Of a DNA stretch of 30,330 bases, positions 22,226 to 30,330 are shown piece by piece (the first letter of the stretch is position 1; every line of letters begins with the position of its first letter). The position numbers were made by a program, and so were the translations under genes. Below the pieces are notes generated by a model, which did not search any database, was not told where the DNA came from, and saw only the letters and a list, made by a program, of their open reading frames with translations. Source of the stretch: HyVt-337 sp964428895. Lineage in GTDB: Bacteria > Planctomycetota > Phycisphaerae > SM23-33. Where the stretch lies: positions 1 through 30,330 of the forward strand of contig CAYRZU010000040.1 in NCBI GenBank assembly GCA_964428895.1, read 5' to 3'.

Positions 22226-22891
22226 ATGGCTGCGATCCGCCGCCAGGAGGTCCGCCACATCGACCAGTGGGCGATCGAACAGATCGGTCTGCCCGGCGTG
22301 GTGCTGATGGAGAACGCCGGCCGCCAAGCCGCCGACCTGGCCGAACAGATGCTGGACCAGGCCCGTGGCGCCGCTGCCGCGATTGTCGCCGGCGCGGGCA
22401 ACAACGGCGGAGACGGATTCGTGATCGCTCGTCACCTGGCCCTACGGGGATATCAGCCGGCGGTCTTTCTGGTCGCCCCGCGCGAGAAGCTTTCCGCCGA
22501 CGCAGCCGTCAATCTGCACGTCCTCGAGAGGCTCAATCTGACGGTCCAAGACGTTGGGGCCGAGCGCATCGGGGCCCTGGCCGACCACCTGACCCCGGCC
22601 GATCTGGTCATCGACGCGGTGGGGGGAACCGGCATCACGGGCGATCTCCGGGGTGTCCTAGCCGAGGCCGTCCGGCAAATCAACGCCGCTGCGCGGCCCG
22701 TCCTGGCCATCGATATCCCGACCGGCCTGGACTGCGATACAGGGCAAGCAGGGGACCCCTGCGTCCGAGCCACCGCCACGGTCACTTTTGTCGACCGAAA
22801 ACCGGGGTTCGACGCCCCCGGTTCCGTCGAATTCACAGGCCCGGTTACGGTGGCCGACATCGGCGTTCCGACCCAAAACCACTCCGAATGA
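22226..22891 (+). CDS. nnrE: NAD(P)H-hydrate epimerase (YjeF_N domain)
   Basis: The 221-aa product is a stand-alone YjeF N-terminal domain: LPGVVLMENAGRQAADL, the nucleotide-binding GAGNNGGDGFVIARHL, LVIDAVGGTGITG and AIDIPTGLDCDTG. The enzyme interconverts the R and S forms of hydrated NADH and NADPH so that the dehydratase NnrD can repair them. The NnrD (YjeF_C) domain, often fused in bacteria, is absent, so NnrD must be encoded elsewhere if the pathway is complete. Length is normal for the separate form. The ATG follows trxA by 17 nt with no obvious SD; coupling to trxA translation is likely. The frame ends normally with no sign of truncation of a fused second domain. Confidence 0.93.
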   Translation: MAAIRRQEVRHIDQWAIEQIGLPGVVLMENAGRQAADLAEQMLDQARGAAAAIVAGAGNNGGDGFVIARHLALRGYQPAVFLVAPREKLSADAAVNLHVLERLNLTVQDVGAERIGALADHLTPADLVIDAVGGTGITGDLRGVLAEAVRQINAAARPVLAIDIPTGLDCDTGQAGDPCVRATATVTFVDRKPGFDAPGSVEFTGPVTVADIGVPTQNHSE

Positions 22892-23085
22892 CCCCGATCC
22901 GGGCTATTCCAGCCGCCCCCGATCTGTGAATCCGTTAACGGTTCTGCCCGGCACGCAACTTGCCCTGTAACACGGCCATTTTCATTCACAAATGGGTGGA
23001 ATTCCTACGTTTTACCGCTAACCTTACTCGCCGGAGCATGCCGAAAAAGAGAGAGCCAGCGGGCGGGATTATTGTGAGTTGTGTC

Positions 23086-24486
23086 ATGTTGCAACGGATT
23101 TCTACCACAATTGCTCTTTGCGCTCTGGCGGCTGTCGCCGTCGCCGATCCCCCTGCGCCACCATCGCCGGAGCATCCCTTCTTCGTTCAACAGTTGCTGA
23201 ACGCATTCCCGCCCGACGAGAGCCTGCCGGCCCCCGAGGTCGAAGTGTTCCTGGCGGATGTGCAAGTCGCCAAAGGCGTCACCGGCCACACTTGTCTGGT
23301 CTCCGTACCCAGCCAGTTGATCTTCGGCGACCAGCCCAATGCCGGCGCCGAGAAGACCAACTGGGTCCTCACCACGCCGCCCGACGCCACTTGGACCAAG
23401 CCTCCCAAACCCAACACGCTCTATGTGCAGTTCTGGTGCGTGCCTTTGAAGGACTACCAAGCTGTGGGTGAGCACCTTTCCGGGCAACTGCGCCCCGCCA
23501 AGCCCAACGGGTGCCCCCAAGCCGAAATCGTTCACCTGGGCAACGGCGAAAACTACGCCGTCTTCGCCTGCCTGCCCCGAATGCAATGGCCCGCGCTGCA
23601 GCAACGGCTGCACCTGGCCGGCGGCGCCGACGCCATCGACGTGGCCGTCAACCACCTCGATGTCACCAAGCCCAACACCGACCTGGCCCAGCGCAGTTAC
23701 GCCGCACTGGCCAGTGGGGGCGACCAGGCCATTGAGGCCGCCAGCTATCTCGTCAGCGTCGGCTCGGCCCACCGCGCCAACGTCATTCAGGCTATGAGCG
23801 CCGCCGAAACGCCCGCCGTCACTAAGTGGCTGAGTGACCTGACCGCCAGTGACGACAAGAACGTCGTCCGGGCCGCCCAAAAGGCGCTACTGGCCAGACC
23901 CCGGCCCGAAGCCGCCGACCTCTACGTCGCCTGGCTAACCGAATGGGCCGGCCAAGCATCAGTCGAAGCTGAAATGCTCGCTTGCGCCACCGTCGACGCC
24001 AAGGCCGCCCTCGGCCCCTTGGGCAAGGTCATGGCCCAGCCCTACAACATTCGGGAATACCTGCTAGCCCTGAAGATCCGCCGGCAGCTTGAGGGCAGGC
24101 CCGTCAGCGACGACCTACGCAACAACGCCGGCAAACTGGTCAACACCCTCGCCCAGAAGCGATCCATGACCCGCCAAGCCCGCGTCGAAACCAACGAGGT
24201 CATCGACCAGATCACCACCAGCGGCGATATCGAAGCGACCGCCGCGATCGGAGTGGAACTGGCTATGGCCGATTCCCCCACGCTCCCACGCCGCGCCACC
24301 CTCAATAAGGCCGGCGTCTATATCCTGGCCCAACTGCCTCCCAAGCAACGGCTGCAGATGGTCAACCACCTGGCCGCCAAGAGCTGCCAACCCGCAGAAC
24401 GGCGCCAACTCCGCACGCTCGAGGCCCGGGTCAAGGCCGAAGCCGCCAAACCCAAAGGCCCACCCACCGCCAAGAAGCGCGACTAG
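23086..24486 (+). CDS. Exported helical-repeat protein, unknown (first of two tandem paralogues)
   Basis: The 466-aa product starts with a signal peptide (STTIALCALAAVAVA, cleaved before DPP). After an N-terminal region (FFVQQLLNAFPPDESLPAPE, TLYVQFWCVPL) comes a mainly helical, HEAT-like part from about residue 205 (VVRAAQKALLARPRPEAADL, YNIREYLLALKIRRQLEGRP), ending in a basic tail, KPKGPPTAKKRD. I do not recognise the family. The next gene is a full-length paralogue with the same architecture and identical C-terminal 12 residues. A GTG at 23074, 6 nt after a GGGCGGG, is an alternative start; the same GTG is kept in the paralogue. I chose the ATG because the signal peptide is best placed there. 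No clear promoter was found in the 194-nt gap upstream. Confidence 0.8.
   Translation: MLQRISTTIALCALAAVAVADPPAPPSPEHPFFVQQLLNAFPPDESLPAPEVEVFLADVQVAKGVTGHTCLVSVPSQLIFGDQPNAGAEKTNWVLTTPPDATWTKPPKPNTLYVQFWCVPLKDYQAVGEHLSGQLRPAKPNGCPQAEIVHLGNGENYAVFACLPRMQWPALQQRLHLAGGADAIDVAVNHLDVTKPNTDLAQRSYAALASGGDQAIEAASYLVSVGSAHRANVIQAMSAAETPAVTKWLSDLTASDDKNVVRAAQKALLARPRPEAADLYVAWLTEWAGQASVEAEMLACATVDAKAALGPLGKVMAQPYNIREYLLALKIRRQLEGRPVSDDLRNNAGKLVNTLAQKRSMTRQARVETNEVIDQITTSGDIEATAAIGVELAMADSPTLPRRATLNKAGVYILAQLPPKQRLQMVNHLAAKSCQPAERRQLRTLEARVKAEAAKPKGPPTAKKRD
24442..24486 (+). repeat. Near-identical 3' end shared by the two paralogues (copy 1)
   Basis: These 45 nt match 26091-26135 with one mismatch, also at synonymous positions, although the rest of the two genes has diverged much more. 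Confidence 0.85.
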
Positions 24487-24630
24487 GCCTGTCCGCCGTT
24501 TCCGCATCTGGTTGCGTCGTCTTACCCTCGCAGGACTTCTTGCGCCCAATTTGGCTGGCTTCCGGCCGAACGTACCGGCGAACCGGCCACGGACCCCGGA
24601 ATTAACTTCGAGTAGGGGAAGGCGACTCCC

Positions 24631-24660
24631 TTGAACCGATCTGTCCACCCCCGTTACGCT
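24631..24660 (+). promoter_or_regulatory. Sigma70-like promoter of the second paralogue
   Basis: TTGAAC (24631-24636), 18 nt, TACGCT (24655-24660), about 60 nt before the start. It suggests the two paralogues are transcribed separately. Confidence 0.45.
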
Positions 24661-24719
24661 ATACGGGAAAGTCAGAGGCGAACCGTGAAGGGGCGGTGGG
24701 GATTGTTGTGAGTTACGTG

Positions 24720-26135
24720 ATGCGCCAAGGGATATGCATTATCGGTCTTCTGTGCGCGTGGGCGGGAATGGCCGTCGCCGAGCCACCAGTCCAGCCGACC
24801 GGCCCGCGATTCCTCGACCCGACCAAGGCTCCAGCCTCATTCGACCAGCAATTGCTCCAGGCGTTCCCGGCCGATCCGGACCTGCCTAAACCCCAAGTTG
24901 TGCTCCTGATGAAGAACACCGAGGTCGCCGAGGGAGTCAAGGCCCATAGCTGCGTCATGTCCGTTCCGCGACGACTGATCGTCCACCCGCAACCCGCCCC
25001 CGACGAGAACGGCTGGATCTTCACCGCGCCGACCGCTGAACAGGCCGACTCGCCCGCCGAGAATGAGATGGTCTACGTGCAGTTCTGGTGCGTGCCCCTC
25101 CAAGCCGCCCAAGACGCCGGTGAAACTCTTGTCCAACAGTTGCAGCCGGCGCGGTCGGCCGGGCCGAGCGCCCAGACCGTTCATCTCGGCAACGCCGCCG
25201 ACAGCGCTGTCTACGTCTACGCGCCCATCCTGCAATGGCCCGCCATGCGGACCCGCCTGGGGCTGACCGGCGGCGCCAATGTCGTTGACGTGGCCACCCG
25301 ACTGATGGACGGCACGCGGGCGGGCTCTCAGACCGCCGAAGTCTGTTACGCCGCGCTGGGCGCCAGCGGCGATGCAGCCATCCCCCTCATCAACAAGCTG
25401 ATCAGCGATGCCTCCGATCACCGCGACGCCGTCATCGAGGCGATGGGCGTCGCCCAGACACCGGCCGTCACGCAATGGCTGATCGGCCTGACCACCGTGG
25501 ACGACGAGAAGATCGTCCGGGCCGCCCAGAAGGCGCTACTGGCCAGGCCACGGCCGGAAGCGACCGACCTGTACGTCCAATGGTTGACCGAATGGGCCGG
25601 CAAGGCTTCGGTGGAATCCGAGATTCTCGCCTGCGCCGCCGTTGGCGCCAAAGCCGCCATCGCCCCCCTCAATCAGAGCATGGGCCAGCCGTACAACATC
25701 CGGGAGTACCTGCTGGCGTTGAAGGTCCGTCGGCAACTGGAGGGCAGGCCCGTCAACGACGACCTGCGGGGTAGCGCCGGTCAACTGGTCGACCTGATCG
25801 CCCGGGAACGGTCCCTGGACGACGAGGCCCGTGAGCAAGTCAACGAAGTGATGGAGCAGATCACCACCAACGGTGACATCGAAGCCACTGCCGCGATCGC
25901 TGTGGAATGGGCCCTGGCCGAACCGGTCTCCCGGCGACGCCGAGACACCCTCAACAAGGCCGGCATCTATATCCTGGCCCAACTACCGCCCAAGCAACGG
26001 CTTCAGATGGTCAACCACCTGGCCGCCAAGAGCTGCCAGGCCTCCGAGCGACGCCAACTTCGCACCCTGGGCATACGCGTCCAAGCCGCCGCCGCCAAAC
26101 CCAAAGGCCCACCCACCGCCAAGAAGCGAGACTAG
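24720..26135 (+). CDS. Exported helical-repeat protein, unknown (second tandem paralogue)
   Basis: The 471-aa product has a signal peptide (ICIIGLLCAWAGMAVA, cleaved before EPP) and is colinear with the preceding gene: FDQQLLQAFPADPDLPKP, MVYVQFWCVPL, IVRAAQKALLARPRPEATDL, YNIREYLLALKVRRQLEGRP and the tail KPKGPPTAKKRD. The N-terminal halves have diverged clearly while the C-terminal helical part stays very similar, so the C-terminal part is probably the functional core or has been homogenised by recombination. No enzyme motif is visible, and the helical repeats suggest protein binding in the periplasm or envelope. Alternative starts are GTG at 24708 and 24696. The sequence just before the start resembles that of the first paralogue. 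It converges on a WG-repeat gene 69 nt away, with no clear terminator between. Confidence 0.8.
   Translation: MRQGICIIGLLCAWAGMAVAEPPVQPTGPRFLDPTKAPASFDQQLLQAFPADPDLPKPQVVLLMKNTEVAEGVKAHSCVMSVPRRLIVHPQPAPDENGWIFTAPTAEQADSPAENEMVYVQFWCVPLQAAQDAGETLVQQLQPARSAGPSAQTVHLGNAADSAVYVYAPILQWPAMRTRLGLTGGANVVDVATRLMDGTRAGSQTAEVCYAALGASGDAAIPLINKLISDASDHRDAVIEAMGVAQTPAVTQWLIGLTTVDDEKIVRAAQKALLARPRPEATDLYVQWLTEWAGKASVESEILACAAVGAKAAIAPLNQSMGQPYNIREYLLALKVRRQLEGRPVNDDLRGSAGQLVDLIARERSLDDEAREQVNEVMEQITTNGDIEATAAIAVEWALAEPVSRRRRDTLNKAGIYILAQLPPKQRLQMVNHLAAKSCQASERRQLRTLGIRVQAAAAKPKGPPTAKKRD
26091..26135 (+). repeat. Near-identical 3' end shared by the two paralogues (copy 2)
   Basis: Second copy of the 45-nt segment at 24442-24486, with one mismatch four codons from the end region (GCGC against GCGA). 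Confidence 0.85.
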
Positions 26136-26204
26136 CTTCTCGCCGCGGCACCCATCAACGGCCCGTGATCGCACCGTCCTCACGCCAGCAGCCGACATCA
26201 CACC

Positions 26205-27644
26205 TCATTCGGATGGCTCCCAGATGTATTCGCCTTGGCGGTTGATGTAGCCACGCTTGTCACCAACCCGAACGAGCGTTACGCCGTCTTCCCAGACCAG
26301 GCTAACGCCGGTGAATTGTGGCGGCGCCACCCATGCGCCGCTCTTGTTGATGTAGCCCCACTTGCCCCCCTCCACAGGGCCGTGGGGCCGCTCATCGCCG
26401 CCGACGTTCACAGCGGCCAGTCCATCTTGGAAGCCACGGCTGACCGCCTGGAAGCTAGGCTCGATGACCATAGCGCCGTCCCGATCGATGAAGCCCCATC
26501 TTCCGCCCAGCTTGACGGCGGCTAGCCCGTCACGAAAACTCCACACGTCTTCGTATTGCGGAGGAGTGATGTAATTGCCGGCCTTGTCGATGAAGCCCCA
26601 CGTCTCGTCGTCTTCGCTGACGGCCGCTCGTCCCTCCGAAAAGGGAAGAGCCGACCAATACCGATAGGGAATAGCGAGTTCACCGTTGCGGTTCATGTAG
26701 CCCTTGATCGTCAACCCATCCCGATGTGGCACGGCATATCGGCCGACCGCGATTAGCCCCTCCGAGAATGCTACGGCGAGGAAGGGGTGTTCCGCTTCGA
26801 TAACATATCGGCCGTCCCGACCGATGATGCCCTCGCGAAGATGATGACCGTCATAGGTCTGAACATGGGCCATCCCGGGCATCTCGCTGGACATCGACCA
26901 GCACTCAAAGAACGGGCCGGCAACGGTGCGTCCCTTCTTGTCAATGTAATGGAACTCCCACTCGTGTGTCCTTCGGACCACGGCCAGCCCATCAGAGAAG
27001 TTCCGGGCGCCGTGAAGCGTTGGTTCCACCACGAATGCGCCGGTCTTGTCGATGTAGCCCCACAGCTTCTCCCAAGTGGAGTGTCCCGCCCGTCCGGGCG
27101 AAGCAATCGCGACCGCGGCTCGTCCATCCTGGAACTCGAAGGCGTTCTCAAATTGGGGGGGGATGACGGCGGACCCCGTCTCGTCAATGTAACCCCATTT
27201 GCCATTGATCCTCACTGACGCCAAGCCTTCGGCAAAGCCCCATGCGATATCGAAGACAGGGTCAATGACAAAGGCGCCCGTCCGGTCGATGTAACCCCAA
27301 TGACCTTGATGCTTGGCCGGAATGAGGGCACTGCCAGATCGATTGAAGGAGATCGCCTCAAAACGCGGCTCAACGACGATCTCGCCACGTGCATTGATCA
27401 AACCACCATTCCCGCCGACAACGATGGGGTAGAGCTTGAGGGTTGGGACGGGTGCCGCATTCCTGGCGGCAGGCCCGGCGTTCCGGCGACATCCCGCCGG
27501 CAAGCCAAGCAGTATCAGCAAGACCATCGGACCTGCAACGGCGAGCCCGCGCGGGTGGCGGCGATCGGCTTGGTCCAGGCTCTCCGTTGCTTGCGGTCGC
27601 ATTCTGCTCTTCGTCAGCGTGTCCTGTAGATGCCAATTCGTCAT
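26205..27644 (-). CDS. WG-repeat protein, probably exported or lipidated
   Basis: The 479-aa product has a hydrophobic segment, VAGPMVLLILLGLPAGC; LPAGC resembles a lipobox (Cys52), although Pro at -3 is atypical. The rest consists of about eleven WG (KWG) repeats, each of the form WGYID-x-TG-x-x-VI-P-x-F: for example GHWGYIDRTGAFVIDPVFD, GKWGYIDETGSAVIPPQFE and GRWGFIDRDGAMVIEPSFQ. Such repeats form beta structures and are thought to bind proteins. AAGGAG 6 nt before the ATG is an excellent SD and fixes the start, giving an unusually long n-region before the hydrophobic stretch; Met15 is an alternative. It begins 11 nt after the lysozyme stop, so the two are surely co-transcribed, and it may act on that enzyme or on its target. 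Confidence 0.87.
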   Translation of the reverse strand: MTNWHLQDTLTKSRMRPQATESLDQADRRHPRGLAVAGPMVLLILLGLPAGCRRNAGPAARNAAPVPTLKLYPIVVGGNGGLINARGEIVVEPRFEAISFNRSGSALIPAKHQGHWGYIDRTGAFVIDPVFDIAWGFAEGLASVRINGKWGYIDETGSAVIPPQFENAFEFQDGRAAVAIASPGRAGHSTWEKLWGYIDKTGAFVVEPTLHGARNFSDGLAVVRRTHEWEFHYIDKKGRTVAGPFFECWSMSSEMPGMAHVQTYDGHHLREGIIGRDGRYVIEAEHPFLAVAFSEGLIAVGRYAVPHRDGLTIKGYMNRNGELAIPYRYWSALPFSEGRAAVSEDDETWGFIDKAGNYITPPQYEDVWSFRDGLAAVKLGGRWGFIDRDGAMVIEPSFQAVSRGFQDGLAAVNVGGDERPHGPVEGGKWGYINKSGAWVAPPQFTGVSLVWEDGVTLVRVGDKRGYINRQGEYIWEPSE

Positions 27645-27655
27645 AGTGGCTCCTT

Positions 27656-29455
27656 CTAGTCGGTGCCCCTATTGGTGGGCCCAGCGCCTGCCTTCGCTTC
27701 TTGCGCATCGGCCAGAGCGGTGAAGATATTGATCAGTTCACGGATGCGTCGGTCGCCTTTGTCATAGGTCTGAGATTCGCGCATTTCCTTGGCAACCCCT
27801 CGATAATCGCCTTCCTGCAACGCAGTGATCGCTTTGGGGAAGGCTGCTCCGCCCATGTAGATGAAGTTAACTATGGCGATCCTTTCGATTTCGGATCGTT
27901 CGTTGAAGCTCTGCCCGCTCGTCCGGTTTCTGTCAACAACGTCCTTCGCAATCTTCGTGTGGGCATCGATATCGTAGTCACGCAGTCTCTTGGCTTCCGT
28001 CTCGGTTATGGTCCCTCCTTCGTTCTTGACTTCGTCGAAGTCACCCGCTCTTTCCGGAAGGACCTCTGCCCACACTTCGCGAACGTCTCCGCCACGGTCC
28101 ATGTTGAAGCCGTAACCGACCGTGATATTGGCCTTCTCACTGTTGGTGTCAGGATAGGCCTCCGGCCTGAACTCTTCGTGGATCACCAGCGTCGAGGCGA
28201 CCTTGTCTTGGAAGGATATATCCGACTGGAGGGGGCGGCCTGGAATATCAGGCTTCTTGGTTGGGGATGGGATGATGATGTGTGTGTCATAGTACAACTC
28301 GCCATTCTTGATGACTTCCGGGTTGGCTTCAATGATGGCGTCTGGCGTTACGCCGTACGCCTTGGCGAGCTTTGACAACGACTGCCCTCGTTGAACGGTA
28401 TGTGCCACGAAACCGACGTCAATATCACCCCCGGCCGTTCCGTCAGCCAGCTTCTTGTCCGCCGTAGCTAAGCTCTTCAGCCCGGCGGTGTAGCTGTCGA
28501 GCTTGTCTTGGGTGGTCCGGCCGTCGAAGCGTTGAAGGGCGTCGGCCATGACGGTGTGGTTGCCATTCTCTATGCCGTTAACGAGCGGGTCATTGGCCAG
28601 CACCTTATCCACGCCGATATCGACGGCCAGGTGGGTCAGGACGTTCCGCGTTGAGTAGTCCAGCTTGTCCCAGTTGGGAACTTCCTTGGCCAGGCGCTGC
28701 GAGGTCTCCTGCATCTTGGCCGGCGGATACTGCTTCTGGTAGTCGCTGGCGCGTACCTTCATCGCGTCGGCCACGATACTGTTGGAAGCTCCTGCAGCTT
28801 GGGCGCCCACGTTCTGACCAAAGGCGGAGGAGTCGTCCACCATGGCCGGCTTGTAGGGGTCGACGGCGGGCCCGGGCAGCCGGACCTCGCGGATGTCATC
28901 GGTGTCGGCGGAGGCTTCGAGCGTATCGCCGAGCCGGGGGAGTTCTCGGATCTCGCCGTCAGCAGACACTTGGTCTTCGGCCAGCTGGTCGCCCTCGAGG
29001 CGCGCGATCGACTCTTCGGGCTCGGTGAAGACGTGGCGGCCCAGGGGCCGAATCTTCTGCCGCCATGGCGTGGGGGCGCGATTGATGGCAATCGTCGGAT
29101 CCGGCTGTCGGTCGGGCGGCAGGAGACCTTTGAGGATCTTCCAGTCGTTGCCGGTGAGCTTGGCGGCATCGGGCTTGGCCAACGCGCCCCGGGTGAGTTG
29201 GTCGCCGATACGCCGGAAGTCGTCGATGCTGCGGATCTGGTCGCCCGGCTTGGCCGAGCCGTCGTCGGTGACCACGTTGGGGGCGAGCGCCCGTTGCCAG
29301 TCGTCGAGGTTGCGCAGATCGCCAAGCTTCGGTAGTTGAGCAGGGGAGTTCTCGGCTTCAGCGGGCGTTGCAGCCTGCTTGGCGATGGGGTCCAGGCCTA
29401 GCCGCTTGAGCGTGTCGGCGTGGCGTTGACTGCGATCGGGGTCATTGATGACCAT
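27656..29455 (-). CDS. LysM and T4-type lysozyme (GH24-like) protein without signal peptide
   Basis: The 599-aa protein has an N-terminal region of about 340 residues of unknown fold, polar and Pro/Asp-rich to about 230 and then more helical. A LysM peptidoglycan-binding domain follows (about 347-395, VQRGQSLSKLAKAYGVTPDA), then a phage-T4-lysozyme-like domain (about 410-595). In HEEFRPEAYPDTN the residues E427 and D436, and T445 in ITVGYGF, align with the T4 lysozyme triad E11, D20, T26. The helix FIYMGGAAFPKAITALQEGD is also typical. It should cleave the peptidoglycan glycan strand. No signal peptide is seen, so release by lysis, a holin or a specialised secretion system would be needed. 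AAGGTG 6 nt before ATG 29455 sets the start. The co-transcribed WG-repeat gene follows. Confidence 0.87.
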   Translation of the reverse strand: MVINDPDRSQRHADTLKRLGLDPIAKQAATPAEAENSPAQLPKLGDLRNLDDWQRALAPNVVTDDGSAKPGDQIRSIDDFRRIGDQLTRGALAKPDAAKLTGNDWKILKGLLPPDRQPDPTIAINRAPTPWRQKIRPLGRHVFTEPEESIARLEGDQLAEDQVSADGEIRELPRLGDTLEASADTDDIREVRLPGPAVDPYKPAMVDDSSAFGQNVGAQAAGASNSIVADAMKVRASDYQKQYPPAKMQETSQRLAKEVPNWDKLDYSTRNVLTHLAVDIGVDKVLANDPLVNGIENGNHTVMADALQRFDGRTTQDKLDSYTAGLKSLATADKKLADGTAGGDIDVGFVAHTVQRGQSLSKLAKAYGVTPDAIIEANPEVIKNGELYYDTHIIIPSPTKKPDIPGRPLQSDISFQDKVASTLVIHEEFRPEAYPDTNSEKANITVGYGFNMDRGGDVREVWAEVLPERAGDFDEVKNEGGTITETEAKRLRDYDIDAHTKIAKDVVDRNRTSGQSFNERSEIERIAIVNFIYMGGAAFPKAITALQEGDYRGVAKEMRESQTYDKGDRRIRELINIFTALADAQEAKAGAGPTNRGTD

Positions 29456-29778
29456 GGTGAGCACCTTGTTGCCAGAGGATGGATGATCGAGGCGCGCTGG
29501 CCTCCATCTCTTTCTAGCAACGGGCGCCTCCCAGTGGGGATGCGAGCTTACACAGCCGTCAATCATGTTCAGACCGTTCTCCCAGCGACCCCAGACCCTA
29601 CGTGCACATTATCGTACCAAACAAACCCCGACCATCAATCATAATCCCCAAATCCTCCGGCCGCGGCGCATCAAAAGGGGTTCACTCCTGCGGGCGCCAT
29701 CCGTATAATCTTCGCTTCCGCGGTCGGGCGGAATCGACCGTACGTTGACAACCCCGTAGCACCACGAAAGAGATCACC
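29456..29778. other. Divergent intergenic region
   Basis: This 323-nt gap separates the minus-strand lysozyme operon from the aldolase gene. It holds the aldolase promoter (29681-29709) and, on the minus strand, a weak GATAAT element without a good -35. Coding in the minus frame could extend the lysozyme to 29566, but without SD support. I see no other structure. Confidence 0.5.
29681..29709 (+). promoter_or_regulatory. Sigma70-like promoter of the aldolase gene
   Basis: TTCACT (29681-29686), 17 nt, perfect TATAAT (29704-29709), about 70 nt before the ATG. It has the best -10 box in the window, fitting a highly expressed central-metabolism gene. Confidence 0.65.
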
Positions 29779-30330
29779 ATGCCACTGGTACCGATGCGAA
29801 TCCTGCTGGATCACGCCGCCGAGAATGGCTACGGCGTGGCCGCACTGAATGTCAACAACATGGAGCAGATCCAGGCGATCATGATGGCGGCGGCCGAAAC
29901 CGACTCGCCCGTGATCGTCCAGGCCTCCCGCGGCGCCCGGAAATACTCCAACGACAACTACCTCCGCCACCTGATGCTGGCCGCGGCGGAACTGAACCCC
30001 AACCTGCCCATCGCCATGCACCAGGACCACGGCAATAGTCCCGGAACCTGCATGAGCGCCATCGACCAGGGCTTCACCTCGGTGATGATGGACGGCTCGC
30101 TGGACGAAGACGGCAAGACGCCCGCCACCTACGACTTCAACGTGGTGGTCACCAAGAAAGTCGTCGACGCCGCTCACGCCAAGGGCGTGACGGTCGAAGG
30201 CGAACTGGGAGCCCTGGGCGGCATCGAGGACGGCCACGGCGCCGGACTCAGCCAGGAAGAGGCGATGGCCCACCTGACCAACCCGGAAGAGGCCGAAGCC
30301 TTCGTCGCCGCGACCGGCGTGGACGCCCTG
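29779..30330 (+). CDS. fba: Class II fructose-1,6-bisphosphate aldolase, 3' end beyond the window
   Basis: The first 184 codons are present. MPLVPMRILLDHAAENGYGV, ALNVNNMEQIQAIMMAA and SPVIVQASRGARKYSND match the CbbA-like (Calvin-cycle subtype) branch of class II aldolases. AMHQDHG carries the catalytic Asp and first zinc His, and GFTSVMMDGSLDEDGKTPA and VEGELGALGG follow as expected. The enzyme splits fructose-1,6-bisphosphate into glyceraldehyde-3-phosphate and dihydroxyacetone phosphate in glycolysis and runs in reverse in gluconeogenesis. The remaining zinc His residues lie downstream of the edge. The start is supported by AAGAGA about 7 nt upstream and by homology. A full-length member has about 345-350 residues, so roughly half is here. 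Confidence 0.95.
   Translation, partial: MPLVPMRILLDHAAENGYGVAALNVNNMEQIQAIMMAAAETDSPVIVQASRGARKYSNDNYLRHLMLAAAELNPNLPIAMHQDHGNSPGTCMSAIDQGFTSVMMDGSLDEDGKTPATYDFNVVVTKKVVDAAHAKGVTVEGELGALGGIEDGHGAGLSQEEAMAHLTNPEEAEAFVAATGVDAL

Overview
The window looks like a chromosomal segment of a high-GC member of the Planctomycetota, most likely Phycisphaerae-like, and possibly from a metagenome assembly. The clues are three adjacent secreted proteins with EF-hand/dockerin-like repeats and C-terminal PEP-CTERM sorting signals (PEP, hydrophobic stretch, Arg-rich tail), sulfatase/alkaline-phosphatase-superfamily proteins fused to TPRs, and many secreted proteins of unknown family. The lineage is inferred from gene content; no rRNA gene or phylogenetic marker is present.

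Layout. (1) 1-2348, minus strand: an operon-like run of a URO-D-superfamily protein, a YbaY-type lipoprotein and a GH28 polygalacturonase-like enzyme cut by the left edge. (2) 2447-6744, plus: three PEP-CTERM/dockerin-like genes in a row, the first broken by a one-base frameshift, the block closed by a strong terminator. (3) 6963-10939, minus: a complete bacterial RNA-repair operon, hen1-pnkp, overlapping by 10 nt. It is flanked on both sides by hairpins sharing almost the same 10-nt loop, and preceded by a small Cys-rich ORF. (4) 11535-19104, plus: a Thr-type sulfatase-like/TPR protein, an internally duplicated protein with a conserved three-Cys motif, and a 1024-aa fusion of a degenerate alkaline-phosphatase fold, TPRs and a GNAT-like region. 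(5) 19181-21705: a secreted coiled-coil protein, tRNA-Leu(UAA) and, on the minus strand, a secreted HExxH gluzincin-like peptidase. (6) 21780-26135, plus: trxA-nnrE, then two tandem secreted paralogues of unknown function. (7) 26205-29455, minus: a LysM/T4-type lysozyme gene followed 11 nt later by a WG-repeat protein. (8) 29681 to the right edge: the start of a class II fructose-bisphosphate aldolase gene behind a good sigma70-like promoter.

How the genes work together. The clearest functional unit is hen1-pnkp: Hen1 marks RNA 3' ends by 2'-O-methylation and Pnkp heals and seals the break. The lysozyme lacks a signal peptide and is coupled to an apparently exported WG-repeat protein, a layout that could be an effector-immunity pair; this is speculative. 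The PEP-CTERM genes probably encode envelope or extracellular-matrix proteins. Promoter-like pairs with TTG-type -35 boxes and 16-18 nt spacers lie in front of most transcription units and help choose starts. All calls come from reading the sequence; no database search was run.
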